Shown here one piece after another: positions 41,031 through 50,143 of a DNA stretch of 64,000 nt. Where the stretch lies: NCBI RefSeq assembly GCF_042432825.1, contig NZ_JBHLWN010000077.1, positions 62,001 through 126,000 on the forward strand, in the 5' to 3' direction. Numbering within the stretch: position 1 is the stretch's first letter; every line of letters begins with the position of its first letter. The stretch is from Gordoniibacillus chartarius. GTDB taxonomy: Bacteria > Bacillota > Bacilli > Paenibacillales > NBRC-103111. The translations under genes were made by a program, and so were the position numbers. Below the pieces are notes generated by a model, which saw nothing but the letters and a program-made list of their open reading frames with translations, did no database searches and was not told the DNA's origin.

Positions 41031-41741
41031 TTACTGTTCTTTCAGCTTTTTCCGGTAAACGAACTTGGACAGCGACACGCTGATTTCATACAAGAGGAAT
41101 AACGGAATGATGACCAGAATGTCCGACATAATGTCCGGAGGCGTTATCGTTACGGCCGTAACCGCCAGCCCAAAATAGGCGAGCTTGCGCGCTTTGGCTA
41201 ACCGTGCCGGGTTCAAGACACCGATCTGCGTCAAGAACATGACGATGACAGGCATTTCAAACAAGAAGCCGAACGGGACGGTCATATTGATCATGAAAGA
41301 GAAATACTTCTCCGCGGTATACATCGTCTCGAAATCGCCGGCAAGCGTCTCCAGAAACGAGTACACCATCGGATAAATAATGAAATATCCGAACGAAACG
41401 CCGACGAGAAACAGTACCGCCAACGCAGGAATGAAGCTCATCGTCGCTTTGTATTCGTTGGGCCGCAGCGCCGGCTTGACGAACAGCCACGCTTGCCAAG
41501 CGATTACCGGCATGCTGAACGCGATCGCGGCTACTCCCGCCAGCATGAAATATACCCAGATGACATCCGAAGGGGCCAGCAGTGTCAGCTTCCCCTGCAC
41601 ATCCCGTACGAGCCAATTGTAAATGTCTTTCACAAAAATAAAAGCGACGCAGAAGAACACGATAAAGGCCGACCCGGAAATGATGATTCTTCTGCGCAGC
41701 TCTTCCAAATGATGTACTATCGTACCTTGCTGCTGATTCAT
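41031..41741 (-). CDS. tatC: Twin-arginine translocase subunit TatC
   Basis: 236 residues, six membrane helices. The conserved cytosolic N-terminus HHLEELRRRI binds the twin-arginine signal, and the first periplasmic-side loop and the GYFIIYPMVYSFL region are typical. It forms the receptor complex with TatA. ATG at 41741 is preferred; a TTG two codons earlier is possible. It follows tatA by 24 nt. Confidence 0.95.
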   Translation of the reverse strand: MNQQQGTIVHHLEELRRRIIISGSAFIVFFCVAFIFVKDIYNWLVRDVQGKLTLLAPSDVIWVYFMLAGVAAIAFSMPVIAWQAWLFVKPALRPNEYKATMSFIPALAVLFLVGVSFGYFIIYPMVYSFLETLAGDFETMYTAEKYFSFMINMTVPFGFLFEMPVIVMFLTQIGVLNPARLAKARKLAYFGLAVTAVTITPPDIMSDILVIIPLFLLYEISVSLSKFVYRKKLKEQ

Positions 41742-41765
41742 ATCCAAGCGCCCCAGCCTTTGAGA

Positions 41766-41984
41766 TTAGTGTTTGTCAGCTGCAGCAACTTGCGGCTTGC
41801 TATCCTCGTTCTTTTTTTCTTCTTCCTTGTCCCCGTTCAGCAGCTCGCGGGTACCGTTCTTGAATTCGCTCAAGGTGCGGCCGAACGCACGGCCCAGCTC
41901 AGGAAGCTTGGATGGTCCGAAAATAATCAGTGCGATAACGAGAATCAAAATTAATCCGCCGACGCCGATATTACCGAATGGCAT
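41766..41984 (-). CDS. tatA: Twin-arginine translocase subunit TatA
   Basis: 72 residues. One membrane helix (~7-22), the hinge FGPSKLPELGRAFG with the invariant FGP, an amphipathic helix and a charged tail (DKEEEKKNEDSK). Forms the translocation pore, and in Bacillales also serves the TatB role. GAGGAA lies 7 nt before ATG. Downstream of phoX. Confidence 0.95.
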   Translation of the reverse strand: MPFGNIGVGGLILILVIALIIFGPSKLPELGRAFGRTLSEFKNGTRELLNGDKEEEKKNEDSKPQVAAADKH

Positions 41985-42050
41985 AGTGGGTTCCTCTTTT
42001 CCTTTGAATGTGAGTGATTGGTCAATGCTGGATATTTTCCTTAGGAGATG

Positions 42051-42080
42051 AAGAACCCCACTATGCAGTGGGGGCTCCTC
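42051..42080 (-). terminator. Hairpin between phoX and tatA
   Basis: GAGGAGCCCCCAC/GTGGGGTTCTTC with a 6-nt loop and no strong T-run. Likely a partial terminator, letting phoX transcripts exceed tatAC. Confidence 0.5.
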
Positions 42081-42104
42081 AGTCCTATAGGAAACGATAT
42101 GGAA

Positions 42105-43775
42105 TTACAGCTTGAATCCGCTGATGGCTACTACGGCTTCGCGCGGGATCTTGTCGCCTTTGCGGTGCGGCCACATCGATGTAGGCTTGCTGATATCCTT
42201 TGTTTCTTCGCCCGGATGCTGAATCGACAGGAACAGCGTTCTTTCGTCCGGCGTGAAGAACGGACCCGTCAGCTCGCACTCCACCGGACCGGAAGCAAAC
42301 TGCATCGCTACGCCTTTGTCCTTGCCGGAAGTCGGGATGACATGCAAGCTGTTGTTCATGAACGTCTTGTATACACCCGTGTTATGAACGCTCGAGGACA
42401 TATCCGTTACAACCCACAGGTTGCCGTTGGAATCGAACGCCAGGTTGTCCGGCGAGCTGAAGCCGGATTGACGGCCGCCGGCTGCGAAAATTTCGAAGTC
42501 GAACTCCGTAGCGGCAAGGTCGTTGTCCTTCTCGAAAATACGAGTGATATGACCATGAATGTTGCCATGGTTGTCGTTGTTCGTATGGCTGATGAAGATC
42601 GTGTTGTCGAATGGCGAAATTTCAACGTCCTCCGGACGGTCCGTCGGCGTGCCGCCCACCATAAGTGCCGCTTCGTGGCAGTACGTCACAACGTCGCCCT
42701 GGCTTGTAAACTTCTTGAGCAGGTCGTCGCGAGTGCCGCTTACGCCAGCCGGAGCCTTGTACTTCTCGTTGGAAAGCAGCTTGGCAATGGCTTCGTAAGT
42801 AACCGGTACCCACTTGCCGGACTTCAGGTTCGCCACGTAGAGCGTGCCTTCAGACAGCAGGTCGGAGTTTCTGCGGCCGTTCTCCGGTACGAACTTGTTC
42901 TTCGAAACGAATTTGTACACGCAAGCGTCTTTCTTGTCGTCGCCCATGTACACGACAACACGGCCGTCGTTAGCGATGCCCATAGCCGTGTTCTCGTGGT
43001 TGAAGCGGCCCAGAGCGGTATGCTTTCTCAGGAAATTGCCGTCGAACGGATCGATTTCGACTACCCAGCCGTAGTGCGTTTGCGGCAGATTCGCGTATGT
43101 AGCCGTTGTAGAGAAGTTCTCTTCACAGGACATTACCGTGTTCCACAGCGTCACGCCGCCGGAGCAGTTAGCGAACGTACCTGTAACTGTAGTAGCGTTG
43201 TTCAGCGCCGGGATCCCTGCAGCAGGACCGGTCAGCTCAAACTTCGTAAAGCCGTTAATGCGGCGAGCGTATCTCGAGGAAGTGTCCATCTTCCAAGTGC
43301 CGTCTTCTTTCTTGACCTCGATAACGGACATTCCTTGGTAGTACAGTTCGTTCTTAATTTGCTCTTCCGTCATCTTGCCGTCTTTGATCTCACCATGCAG
43401 GAACTGGTTCGTGTACTCGTGATTGTTGACGAGCAATCCGTGCTCATTGGAGCCGTTAATTGGGAAGTAAGCGTTATAGTCGGAGCCTTGGCCGAACTTG
43501 TCGCCAGCCGCGTTAATGGTGTCGTCGAACGCTGCGATGACATCGTATTTGAAACCTTTAGGCAGAATGAGTTCGTCTTCCTTGGATGGCTGAATCGGCT
43601 CGAAGTAGCCGCTCACTTTGTTCGTTTCATAACCGAACAGGTGGTCGGCGGTGTTGGAACGCGCGGAAGCTTTGCCTTCCAGTGTGCCGAGACCTGCCGA
43701 TGCTGCGGCAAGCGCTGCTGCACCCGTTCCGAGATAGGATAAGAATGTACGGCGATCGATGTTCTTGTTTTCCAT
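42105..43775 (-). CDS. phoX: PhoX-family alkaline phosphatase, Tat-exported
   Basis: 556 residues. Tat signal DRRTFLSYLGTGAAALAAASAG at ~7-28 (twin Arg at DRR). The body matches DUF839/PhoX: VNNHEYTN, SCEENFSTT, GRFNHENTAMG, RPEDVEISP, and the SSPDNLAFD block that supply calcium/iron ligands. It releases phosphate from organic phosphoesters outside the cell. Followed by tatA-tatC, the arrangement of phoD-tatAd-tatCd in B. subtilis. ATG at 43775 has GGGGAG 12 nt upstream, a slightly long spacing. Confidence 0.93.
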   Translation of the reverse strand: MENKNIDRRTFLSYLGTGAAALAAASAGLGTLEGKASARSNTADHLFGYETNKVSGYFEPIQPSKEDELILPKGFKYDVIAAFDDTINAAGDKFGQGSDYNAYFPINGSNEHGLLVNNHEYTNQFLHGEIKDGKMTEEQIKNELYYQGMSVIEVKKEDGTWKMDTSSRYARRINGFTKFELTGPAAGIPALNNATTVTGTFANCSGGVTLWNTVMSCEENFSTTATYANLPQTHYGWVVEIDPFDGNFLRKHTALGRFNHENTAMGIANDGRVVVYMGDDKKDACVYKFVSKNKFVPENGRRNSDLLSEGTLYVANLKSGKWVPVTYEAIAKLLSNEKYKAPAGVSGTRDDLLKKFTSQGDVVTYCHEAALMVGGTPTDRPEDVEISPFDNTIFISHTNNDNHGNIHGHITRIFEKDNDLAATEFDFEIFAAGGRQSGFSSPDNLAFDSNGNLWVVTDMSSSVHNTGVYKTFMNNSLHVIPTSGKDKGVAMQFASGPVECELTGPFFTPDERTLFLSIQHPGEETKDISKPTSMWPHRKGDKIPREAVVAISGFKL

Positions 43776-43820
43776 TGATATGTACAACTCCCCACAGAAA
43801 TATGATCATTTCTATGGACA

Positions 43821-43874
43821 AGCATAAACTTCCATCGTCATCGAAATGTTAATTCTAGTTTAAGATATTGTAAA
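43821..43874 (-). promoter_or_regulatory. PhoP-box promoter of phoX-tatAC
   Basis: Minus-strand direct repeats TTTACA (43874-43869), TTAAAC (43863-43858) and TTAACA (43852-43847), each 11 nt apart, as in the TT(A/T)ACA-N5 PhoP box. The candidate -10 TATGCT (43826-43821) lies 20 nt downstream of the last repeat, and no sigma-A -35 is present. Confidence 0.85.
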
Positions 43875-43995
43875 TTCATCGCAAAAAATATCGAAAATGA
43901 TCAGGACCTGACTATTCTTCCAAATCATTTTACCTGTAAACCAATCCATACGGATATCGAAGGTAATTACTGATGAAGCTCCGTGGATGTACGGC

Positions 43996-44040
43996 AAAAG
44001 GCTGTCCGCAGCCATCAGAACGATGACGATACGGACAGCC
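43996..44040 (-). terminator. Terminator of the M32 carboxypeptidase gene
   Basis: 9-bp stem GGCTGTCCG/CGGACAGCC with a 23-nt loop, followed on the minus strand by TTTTG. Confidence 0.7.
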
Positions 44041-44071
44041 ACCCGTGCCGTTCCCGAGTACGGGGCTTCGC

Positions 44072-45586
44072 CTACAGCCCGTAAACAGACTTATATTTAT
44101 TTTCCAGGTACCCCAGCAAATATTCCGGATTCAGATCTTCGCCCGTCACGCGGCGGATCAGCTCGCTCGGCTGATACAGCTTGCCGTGCTTGTGAATGTT
44201 GTCCGCCAGCCACTCCTTGATCGGCAGCAGCTGACCGGCTTCGACCAGCTCGAATACGTTCGGCAGCTGCTTCTCCAGCGTGTTCAGCAGCTGCGCCGCG
44301 TACATATTGCCGAGAGAGTACGATGGGAAATACCCGAACGAACCGCCTGCCCAGTGGACGTCCTGCAGCACGCCGAGCGCATTCGTCGGCGGCTCGATGC
44401 CCAAATATTCCTTATACTTCGAGTTCCAGATCTCGGGAAGATCGGCCACCTTCATCGATCCGTCGAACAGCCCCTTCTCGATTTCATAGCGAACCATAAT
44501 ATGAAGATTGTACGTCAGCTCGTCGGCCTCGATCCGGATGAGCGACGGCTCGATATGATTGATGGCGCGGACGAACGCCGCCGCTTCGACGCCGTCGAGC
44601 TGTCCCGGAAAGTGACGCTGCAAATCGCCGTAATAACGGTTCCAGAACGCGCCGGAACGGCCGATCATATTTTCCCAGAAGCGGGACTGGGACTCGTGAA
44701 TGCCCATCGATACGCCGCCGGCCATATTCGTGCCGTACAGCTCTTCACCGATGTTCTGTTCATACAATGCATGACCGCATTCGTGGATCGTCGCCATCAC
44801 CGCGCTCACGACGTCGTCCGGCAGGAAGCGGGTCGTGATGCGCACGTCATTCGGACTGAGTCCGGTAGCGAACGGATGCACCGTCTCGTCCAAACGTCCT
44901 GCCTCAAAGTCGTAGCCCATCTCCTTCAGCATGAACAAGCTGAACGCCTTCTGCTGCTCCTTCGCGAACGTCTGCGCCAGAAACGACCGGTCGGGCTGAT
45001 ACGGCGAAGCGGCAATCGCCTGCAGCAGCGGCACAGCCCGGGCTCGTACCGTGGCGAATACCTCATCCAGCTTGGCGACGGTCATCCCCGGCTCATACAA
45101 ATCCAGCAGCGCGTTATATTTATGGCCTTCATAGCCCCACAGCTCGATAAACTGCAAATTCATCTCGACGATCTTCTCCAGATACGGCAGGAACATTGCG
45201 AAATCGTCGTTATGCTTGGCGTCCTCCCAGACGGCTTCGGCCTTGCTCGTTAGTACGACATATTCTTGATTCAGCTCCGGAGGTATTTTCTTATTGCGAT
45301 CGTAGTCCTTTTTGCATTCCTCTACCATACGGCGCGTAACAGCATCCAATTGAGCGTTCGCCTCCGGCTGCGTAAGCGCATCCAGAAAACCGCCCATCTG
45401 CTCCGACACCGACATGCGGAAATGAACGTCGGACAGCTCGCCGACCACCTCGGAACGGCCCGGAATGCCTTTCTTCGGAGCGCCGGTCCGCATATCCCAA
45501 TACAAGAGGCCGATCGCTTCCTCGTAGCTCTTCATCGTCTTCACGTATTTGCGAAATTGTTCTTTTGTTTGCTGCCATTCGCTCAT
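44072..45586 (-). CDS. M32-family metallocarboxypeptidase
   Basis: 504 residues, nearly all helical. Zinc motif HECGHALYEQN (HExxH) with the downstream GIHESQSRFWEN glutamate, and the DxRxT-like RITTRF. It is cytosolic and removes C-terminal residues from short peptides (Thermus carboxypeptidase 1, B. subtilis YpwA relatives). ATG at 45586 with GGGAG 8 nt upstream; a TTG two codons earlier is possible. Standalone. Confidence 0.93.
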   Translation of the reverse strand: MSEWQQTKEQFRKYVKTMKSYEEAIGLLYWDMRTGAPKKGIPGRSEVVGELSDVHFRMSVSEQMGGFLDALTQPEANAQLDAVTRRMVEECKKDYDRNKKIPPELNQEYVVLTSKAEAVWEDAKHNDDFAMFLPYLEKIVEMNLQFIELWGYEGHKYNALLDLYEPGMTVAKLDEVFATVRARAVPLLQAIAASPYQPDRSFLAQTFAKEQQKAFSLFMLKEMGYDFEAGRLDETVHPFATGLSPNDVRITTRFLPDDVVSAVMATIHECGHALYEQNIGEELYGTNMAGGVSMGIHESQSRFWENMIGRSGAFWNRYYGDLQRHFPGQLDGVEAAAFVRAINHIEPSLIRIEADELTYNLHIMVRYEIEKGLFDGSMKVADLPEIWNSKYKEYLGIEPPTNALGVLQDVHWAGGSFGYFPSYSLGNMYAAQLLNTLEKQLPNVFELVEAGQLLPIKEWLADNIHKHGKLYQPSELIRRVTGEDLNPEYLLGYLENKYKSVYGL

Positions 45587-45670
45587 CGGCAAGGCTCCCT
45601 TCCAATTCAGCCATTTTATTCTTCTCGATCATAACGCTCGAGCCGAACAGAAGCAAATTCCCGCAATTTA

Positions 45671-45679
45671 TGGTACAAT
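45671..45679 (+). promoter_or_regulatory. Extended -10 promoter of the HesB-like gene
   Basis: TGG-TACAAT (45671-45679) without a clear -35, 30 nt before the start codon. Confidence 0.5.
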
Positions 45680-45709
45680 ATCTATCAATCTAGAGGGGGG
45701 GGACGACTT

Positions 45710-46036
45710 ATGCAGATTATCGTTACGGAAGCCGCTGCGCAGCAGCTGGCGGAGCGTCAAGGCGATCGCCCGGGAACGGTACGGCTCGTTTACGACACGG
45801 AGGGCTGCGGCTGTGCCGTCAACGGCGTACCTGCGCTCTGGATCGTCGAAGCGCCGGAAGCGGGCGACGTTGCGGTGACCGAGCGGCAGCCGGTCATATG
45901 GATGCACCCGCAGCAGGCCATATTCTTCGAGGATGAAGTCAAGCTCGATTACCGGCCCCAGATGCGCACCTTCCGGCTGTACAGCGACAGTCAGACATAC
46001 CATTCGCTCATGAAGGCGACAGACCGCCGCGCGTAA
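45710..46036 (+). CDS. HesB-like / iron-sulfur cluster biosynthesis family protein (YneR-like)
   Basis: 108 residues with the HesB fold core (IIVTEAAAQQLAERQ, VRLVYDTEGCGCAVNG, FEDEVKLDYRPQMRTFRL). It lacks the full three-cysteine IscA set, keeping only GCGC, so A-type carrier activity is uncertain. The ribosome binding site is a run of nine G after AGA. The carbonic anhydrase gene follows 45 nt downstream and may share its promoter. Confidence 0.8.
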   Translation: MQIIVTEAAAQQLAERQGDRPGTVRLVYDTEGCGCAVNGVPALWIVEAPEAGDVAVTERQPVIWMHPQQAIFFEDEVKLDYRPQMRTFRLYSDSQTYHSLMKATDRRA

Positions 46037-46081
46037 GCCGGAACGAAAGAGAGTAAGGAGATTCAGTATGGAGGGAATTAT

Positions 46082-46663
46082 ATGACATTACTTACGCAAA
46101 TTATGGAACACAATCAAGAATTCGTCGAAAAGAAGGAATACGAGCAGTTCTTGACCGACAAGTTCCCTGATAAAAAAATGGTCATCATTACGTGCATGGA
46201 TACCCGCTTGACGGAGCTGCTTCCGAGAGCGATCAACCTGCGCAACGGCGACGCGAAAATCATTAAGAGCGCCGGGGCCGTCGTCTCCCATCCTTTCGGC
46301 GCCATTATGCGCTCCGTTATCGTAGCGGTGTATGAGCTCGGCGCGAAGGAAGTGCTTGTCATCGGCCATCACGACTGCGGGATGACGAATCTGAATGCGA
46401 AGAGCGTCCTGGATAAGGCCAAGGACGTCGGCGGTATTACGGAAGAGATGGTCACGCTGCTGCAAAATGCCGGCATCAACCTGAACTCGTGGCTGAAAGG
46501 GTTCGACAACGTTCACGACAGCGTCACCCAAAGCGTCAGCATGATCCGCAATCACCCGCTTCTGCCAAAGCAAATTCCGGTCCATGGCCTCATCATCGAG
46601 CCTAGCACCGGCAAGCTGGAGCTCGTCGTCGACGGTTACAAGTCGCTGCAGGCTTCGGAATAA
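46082..46663 (+). CDS. Beta-class carbonic anhydrase
   Basis: 193 residues. Zinc ligands: Cys in TCMDTRL (C-x-D-x-R) and His/Cys in GHHDCGM (H-x2-C). Interconverts CO2 and bicarbonate in the cytosol. It resembles the Firmicute YtiB-like short beta-class. GGAGGG lies 6 nt before ATG. Confidence 0.93.
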   Translation: MTLLTQIMEHNQEFVEKKEYEQFLTDKFPDKKMVIITCMDTRLTELLPRAINLRNGDAKIIKSAGAVVSHPFGAIMRSVIVAVYELGAKEVLVIGHHDCGMTNLNAKSVLDKAKDVGGITEEMVTLLQNAGINLNSWLKGFDNVHDSVTQSVSMIRNHPLLPKQIPVHGLIIEPSTGKLELVVDGYKSLQASE

Positions 46664-46670
46664 CGGCAAC

Positions 46671-46714
46671 AAGCTCTCGTCAACCCGGTTTAAGTCCGGT
46701 GCTGCCGAGAGCTT
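46671..46714 (+). terminator. Carbonic anhydrase terminator
   Basis: Stem AAGCTCTCG/CGAGAGCTT with an inner CCGG pairing, followed by TGTT. T-poor, and probably shared with the convergent DUF309 gene. Confidence 0.55.
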
Positions 46715-46717
46715 TGT

Positions 46718-47263
46718 TCATTTGTGCCGGTTCCTGCGCCGCTGCAGGCTTTCCTGCCTCGCCTGAACGACATCGGAGCGGTCGCGCCGCATATGCCGGT
46801 GAATCAGCTCGCTGTCGTCCATCGCGCTTCGCCGCTTCCACGTCCAGCCGCGCCCGGCTGCCATCGTACGGCAGCGCGCTTCCAGCTCCGCATCGGCGAA
46901 AGGCAGGTCCAAGTCGTGAAACTCGGACGTCCCCTCCTTCTGCCCATCTGCACCTTCCAGCTGACGCAGCCTATCCGAAATCCGTGTCAATAGCAGCTCG
47001 CCGTCAAGACCAAGCTCCGCCAGCGCTGCCGGTTCAAGCTTGGAGAGCGAGCTGCGCAGCATCTTCACCGCTCCGTCCCGGTTCCCCCGCCGTTCGTGAT
47101 ACAAGCCGACCGCCACCTGAATCAGCCCTACGAGCGTGTCGCCGTGCACCTCTTCCGGACGTTCCTTCCAATATTCTTCAAGCACCTCGTGGCATTCGAA
47201 CCAATCCCGGCTTCCATGGAATTGGACCAAATATTCGATGATTTTCTCCGGCACCTGTCTCAC
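46718..47263 (-). CDS. DUF309-family protein
   Basis: 181 residues from GTG at 47263 with GAGGTG 8 nt upstream. The family signature is near the N-terminus: FHGSRDWFECHEVLEEYWK and LIQVAVGLYHERRGN. The predicted helical bundle with conserved His/Glu hints at a metal- or ligand-binding site, but function is not established (YpuF in B. subtilis). The C-terminus is Arg-rich (RDRSDVVQARQESLQRRRNRHK, ~160-181). Divergent from the GH18 gene. Confidence 0.85.
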   Translation of the reverse strand: MRQVPEKIIEYLVQFHGSRDWFECHEVLEEYWKERPEEVHGDTLVGLIQVAVGLYHERRGNRDGAVKMLRSSLSKLEPAALAELGLDGELLLTRISDRLRQLEGADGQKEGTSEFHDLDLPFADAELEARCRTMAAGRGWTWKRRSAMDDSELIHRHMRRDRSDVVQARQESLQRRRNRHK

Positions 47264-47365
47264 CGACGCCCACCTCGATTGATATTTTTTGGAACCGCAA
47301 CTTCTTCTGCCTTTCTAGCGTCACATGTACTAGATTGATAGATTAGCAGAGGAGAATCCGAACTC

Positions 47366-49336
47366 ATGTCTTTCCGTCCCGCCAAAACGTTAACCTTGTT
47401 CACCGCGGCCGCATTGTTGTATGCTGCATTAACCGCACCGGGTATGCCGGGCGCCGCTCCGGCATCTGCCGCCGCTGTGACCGCTTCGAAGCCGGTATCG
47501 ATTGCCGCCGACCGAACGACCAAGTACCGCGTCTATCAGAACAATCAATTGCTGTATGAAGTGGCCGACTTGAATCAAGCCAAAGCGCTTGCAAGCGGCT
47601 TTACCAACAGCCATGTCGAAGACATCGGCTCGCGCCGCTGGCTGTGGGACAACTTCCCGCGCTACCGTGTCTATCAGTATGATGTTACCTTGCCGCAGTG
47701 GCAGTTCGCAACCTTGGAGCAAGCGATTGACGAAGCAAGCAAATGGACTTACACGAGTATTCGCGATTTGCAAGGCGGCGGCTGGGTATGGAACAACTAT
47801 CCGCGCTACCGGGTCTACCAGGGCGAATCTACGTCGGAGAGCTGGACGTTTATGACGCTTGCCCAAGCTACCGCCGAAGCGAAGCGCTGGTCGGACTCGC
47901 ACATTATCGATTTGAATACGAACGGCTGGGTATGGGACAACATTCCCGCCGAACGCAAGGCGCAGCTGCGCTCCGGTCCAGCTCAATACCAAGTATATCA
48001 AGGCGCATATACGCAGGATGCCTGGGCGTTCGCATCGTTGGAGGATGCGGTCCGCGAAGCGGCGCACTGGTCGGATTCGACTGTCGTGAACGTACAGACG
48101 AAGGCGACCGTTTACAGCAATCGGAAGGCCTATCAAGTGTATCAGGGCGATTCGCTGCTTCAAGCATTCGTCTCGATGGATACGGCGGTCGACGAGGCGC
48201 GCAAATGGGCTGGCAGCCGGATCGTTCTTGACGGAAAGACGATCTGGACGAACAAGCCGTACTACCAAGTGTATCAATTGGACACGCCGATCGGCGAATC
48301 GTCGACGATCCCCGGTGCGCTCAGCTATGCATCGGCCTATGCGAACGCCTCGATCCGCACCCTGGATGGCGTCGTCATCTGGGATAACATCCGCAAGCTG
48401 CAATTCTGGGGCTGGAACGGCTCTTCGAACGCGACGACGATTCGTACTCATGCAAGCGGTACGACGGGGCTCGATGTCGATTCGCCGACCTTCTTCCAGC
48501 TCGCCGATGCGGACGGCAATTTGAAGGACGACTCCGATCCGGCGGTAGTCGCCTGGCTGAACCAGCAGCGTATCACGGTATATCCGCTGGTGCACAACCA
48601 ATTCGATGCCGAATTGACGTCGAAATTCCTGGCGAACCCCGGCGCGCAGGCCAAATTTATCGAGGCGCTCGTATCCCGCGTCGCCGCGATCGGCGCCTCC
48701 GGAATCAATCTCGATTTCGAATCGATCAGCGGCAAAGACCGTGCGGCTTATACAGCCTTCGTGAAGAGCCTGGCGGACGCCGCACACGCAAGAGGGCTCG
48801 CGCTGTCGATCGACCTGCCGCGCGGCAGCGTCAAGTGGAATCATCAGACCGCATACGATCATGAGAAGCTCGGCGAAATCGTCGATTACATCGTCATCAT
48901 GGCATATGACCAGTATTACAGGGGCAGCACGTCGCCCGGCTCGGTCTCCGGTCTGCAGTGGACCGAGGAAGGCATCAAAGAGTTTCTGTCCTATGGCATC
49001 CGCCGCGACAAAATCATCCTCGGCATCCCTTACTACGTTCGCGAATGGGAAATCGATGCCGCCGGCGCTCTGGTGAGCAACCGCGCCGTGCTGCTCAAGG
49101 ACATTCCGGCTCTGATCGCCGCGAAGAACGCGACGCAAACCTGGGATCCCCAGTTTAACCAGTACCGCGTCGAATACAGCGAGAATGGCCACAAATTCGT
49201 CTTCTGGCTGGAAAATGAAGCTACCGTCAAAGCCCGCCTCGGTCTCGCCAAGCAGTACGAGCTCGCCGGCGTCGCCGCCTGGAGGCTCGGCTACGACACG
49301 CCGGAGCTTTGGAATGCGATGCTTCCCTTGAAATAA
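47366..49336 (+). CDS. Secreted GH18-fold protein with six N-terminal repeats
   Basis: 656 residues. Signal peptide (~1-36). Six tandem ~48-60-residue repeats (~53-345), each starting YRVYQ/YQVYQ and ending in WVWDN-like blocks (starts ~53, 100, 148, 208, 257, 300). Then a GH18 barrel (~350-656) with GINLDFESI, where the usual DxxDxDxE reads N-x-D-x-E and keeps the catalytic Glu, plus VIMAYDQYY and a C-terminal Trp. Relatives act on chitin-like or peptidoglycan glycans; spore-associated YaaH/SleL types share the fold. Repeats may bind cell wall. Confidence 0.82.
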   Translation: MSFRPAKTLTLFTAAALLYAALTAPGMPGAAPASAAAVTASKPVSIAADRTTKYRVYQNNQLLYEVADLNQAKALASGFTNSHVEDIGSRRWLWDNFPRYRVYQYDVTLPQWQFATLEQAIDEASKWTYTSIRDLQGGGWVWNNYPRYRVYQGESTSESWTFMTLAQATAEAKRWSDSHIIDLNTNGWVWDNIPAERKAQLRSGPAQYQVYQGAYTQDAWAFASLEDAVREAAHWSDSTVVNVQTKATVYSNRKAYQVYQGDSLLQAFVSMDTAVDEARKWAGSRIVLDGKTIWTNKPYYQVYQLDTPIGESSTIPGALSYASAYANASIRTLDGVVIWDNIRKLQFWGWNGSSNATTIRTHASGTTGLDVDSPTFFQLADADGNLKDDSDPAVVAWLNQQRITVYPLVHNQFDAELTSKFLANPGAQAKFIEALVSRVAAIGASGINLDFESISGKDRAAYTAFVKSLADAAHARGLALSIDLPRGSVKWNHQTAYDHEKLGEIVDYIVIMAYDQYYRGSTSPGSVSGLQWTEEGIKEFLSYGIRRDKIILGIPYYVREWEIDAAGALVSNRAVLLKDIPALIAAKNATQTWDPQFNQYRVEYSENGHKFVFWLENEATVKARLGLAKQYELAGVAAWRLGYDTPELWNAMLPLK

Positions 49337-49348
49337 CGGCGGGCATGG

Positions 49349-49394
49349 AAAAGCCGCTTCCCCCTCCTTCTCGGGAGATGGGAAGCGGCTTTTG
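49349..49394. terminator. Bidirectional terminator between the GH18 and SGNH genes
   Basis: Long stem AAAAGCCGCTTCCC/GGGAAGCGGCTTTT with T-rich ends on both strands. Confidence 0.85.
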
Positions 49395-49409
49395 TCTTAC
49401 GTATAGGAA

Positions 49410-50057
49410 CTAGTCCCGTTCGTATCCGATCCCGCGCAGGAACGCCTTCGCGAGCACCATATGCCCCGGCATCGACGGGTGCACCCGGTCCCAGCACAGC
49501 GCCGCAGGGTACAGATGCTTCAGCACCGGCTCAAAGGCCGCCTGGGTATCGACGAGAATCGTCCCCTCCTCATCGGCGATCCGCTTCACCACAGCGCCGT
49601 ACGCGTCCATGCGGGCGCGCATCGCGTCGTCGCGGTTCGGCTCGATATAGAACGGCGTCATCAGGACGAGTCCCTTCAGATCCGGCTTCATCTGCCGGAC
49701 GAGCGAGCGCAGCTCGCGTTCGTACGTGTCGATGTCGACGTGCTTCTCGGTTTGAAACGGCGTATCGAACTGCCGCCACACATCGTTAATGCCGATCATG
49801 ATGGACAGCCAATCCGGCTTCAGCTCGAGCACATCCGAATACCAGCGGTCCTTCAAATCGAGCACCGTATTGCCGCTGATCCCCATATTGATAACGCGAA
49901 TGCCCAGCTCCGGGTATCCGGACTGCAGCATGGCATTGACAATCGCCACATACCCGCTCCCCAGCGCATTAAACCCGTCGCCAACCGGCCGGTTACGGCC
50001 GCAATCGGTAATGGAATCGCCGATCATGACCAGCTTCGAACCTTTTTCAAGCTTCAT
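49410..50057 (-). CDS. SGNH/GDSL-family hydrolase
   Basis: 215 residues from ATG at 50057 (GGGTGGG upstream; about 107 extra residues in frame are discarded because they overlap the AraC gene's 3' end). Block I GDSITDCG (Ser), block III GINDVW (Asn), block V DRVHPSMPGH (Asp/His). No signal peptide. Resembles cytosolic carbohydrate esterases of the rhamnogalacturonan acetylesterase type. Substrate unknown. Downstream of the AraC regulator. Confidence 0.86.
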   Translation of the reverse strand: MKLEKGSKLVMIGDSITDCGRNRPVGDGFNALGSGYVAIVNAMLQSGYPELGIRVINMGISGNTVLDLKDRWYSDVLELKPDWLSIMIGINDVWRQFDTPFQTEKHVDIDTYERELRSLVRQMKPDLKGLVLMTPFYIEPNRDDAMRARMDAYGAVVKRIADEEGTILVDTQAAFEPVLKHLYPAALCWDRVHPSMPGHMVLAKAFLRGIGYERD

Positions 50058-50143
50058 ACAGTCCCACCCTTTGCCGAGTTTTGTTCCCCTAAGGGTTCGA
50101 CAGATGGTCTGGAAAATCCTGCATATCTTATCGCCGGCCGTCT

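Noticed and set aside
42048..43742. 564-codon open frame opposite phoX
   Set aside because: Shadow frame; phoX motifs and signals are on the minus strand.
47429..49192. 587-codon open frame opposite the GH18 gene
   Set aside because: Shadow frame of a clearly recognisable gene on the other strand.
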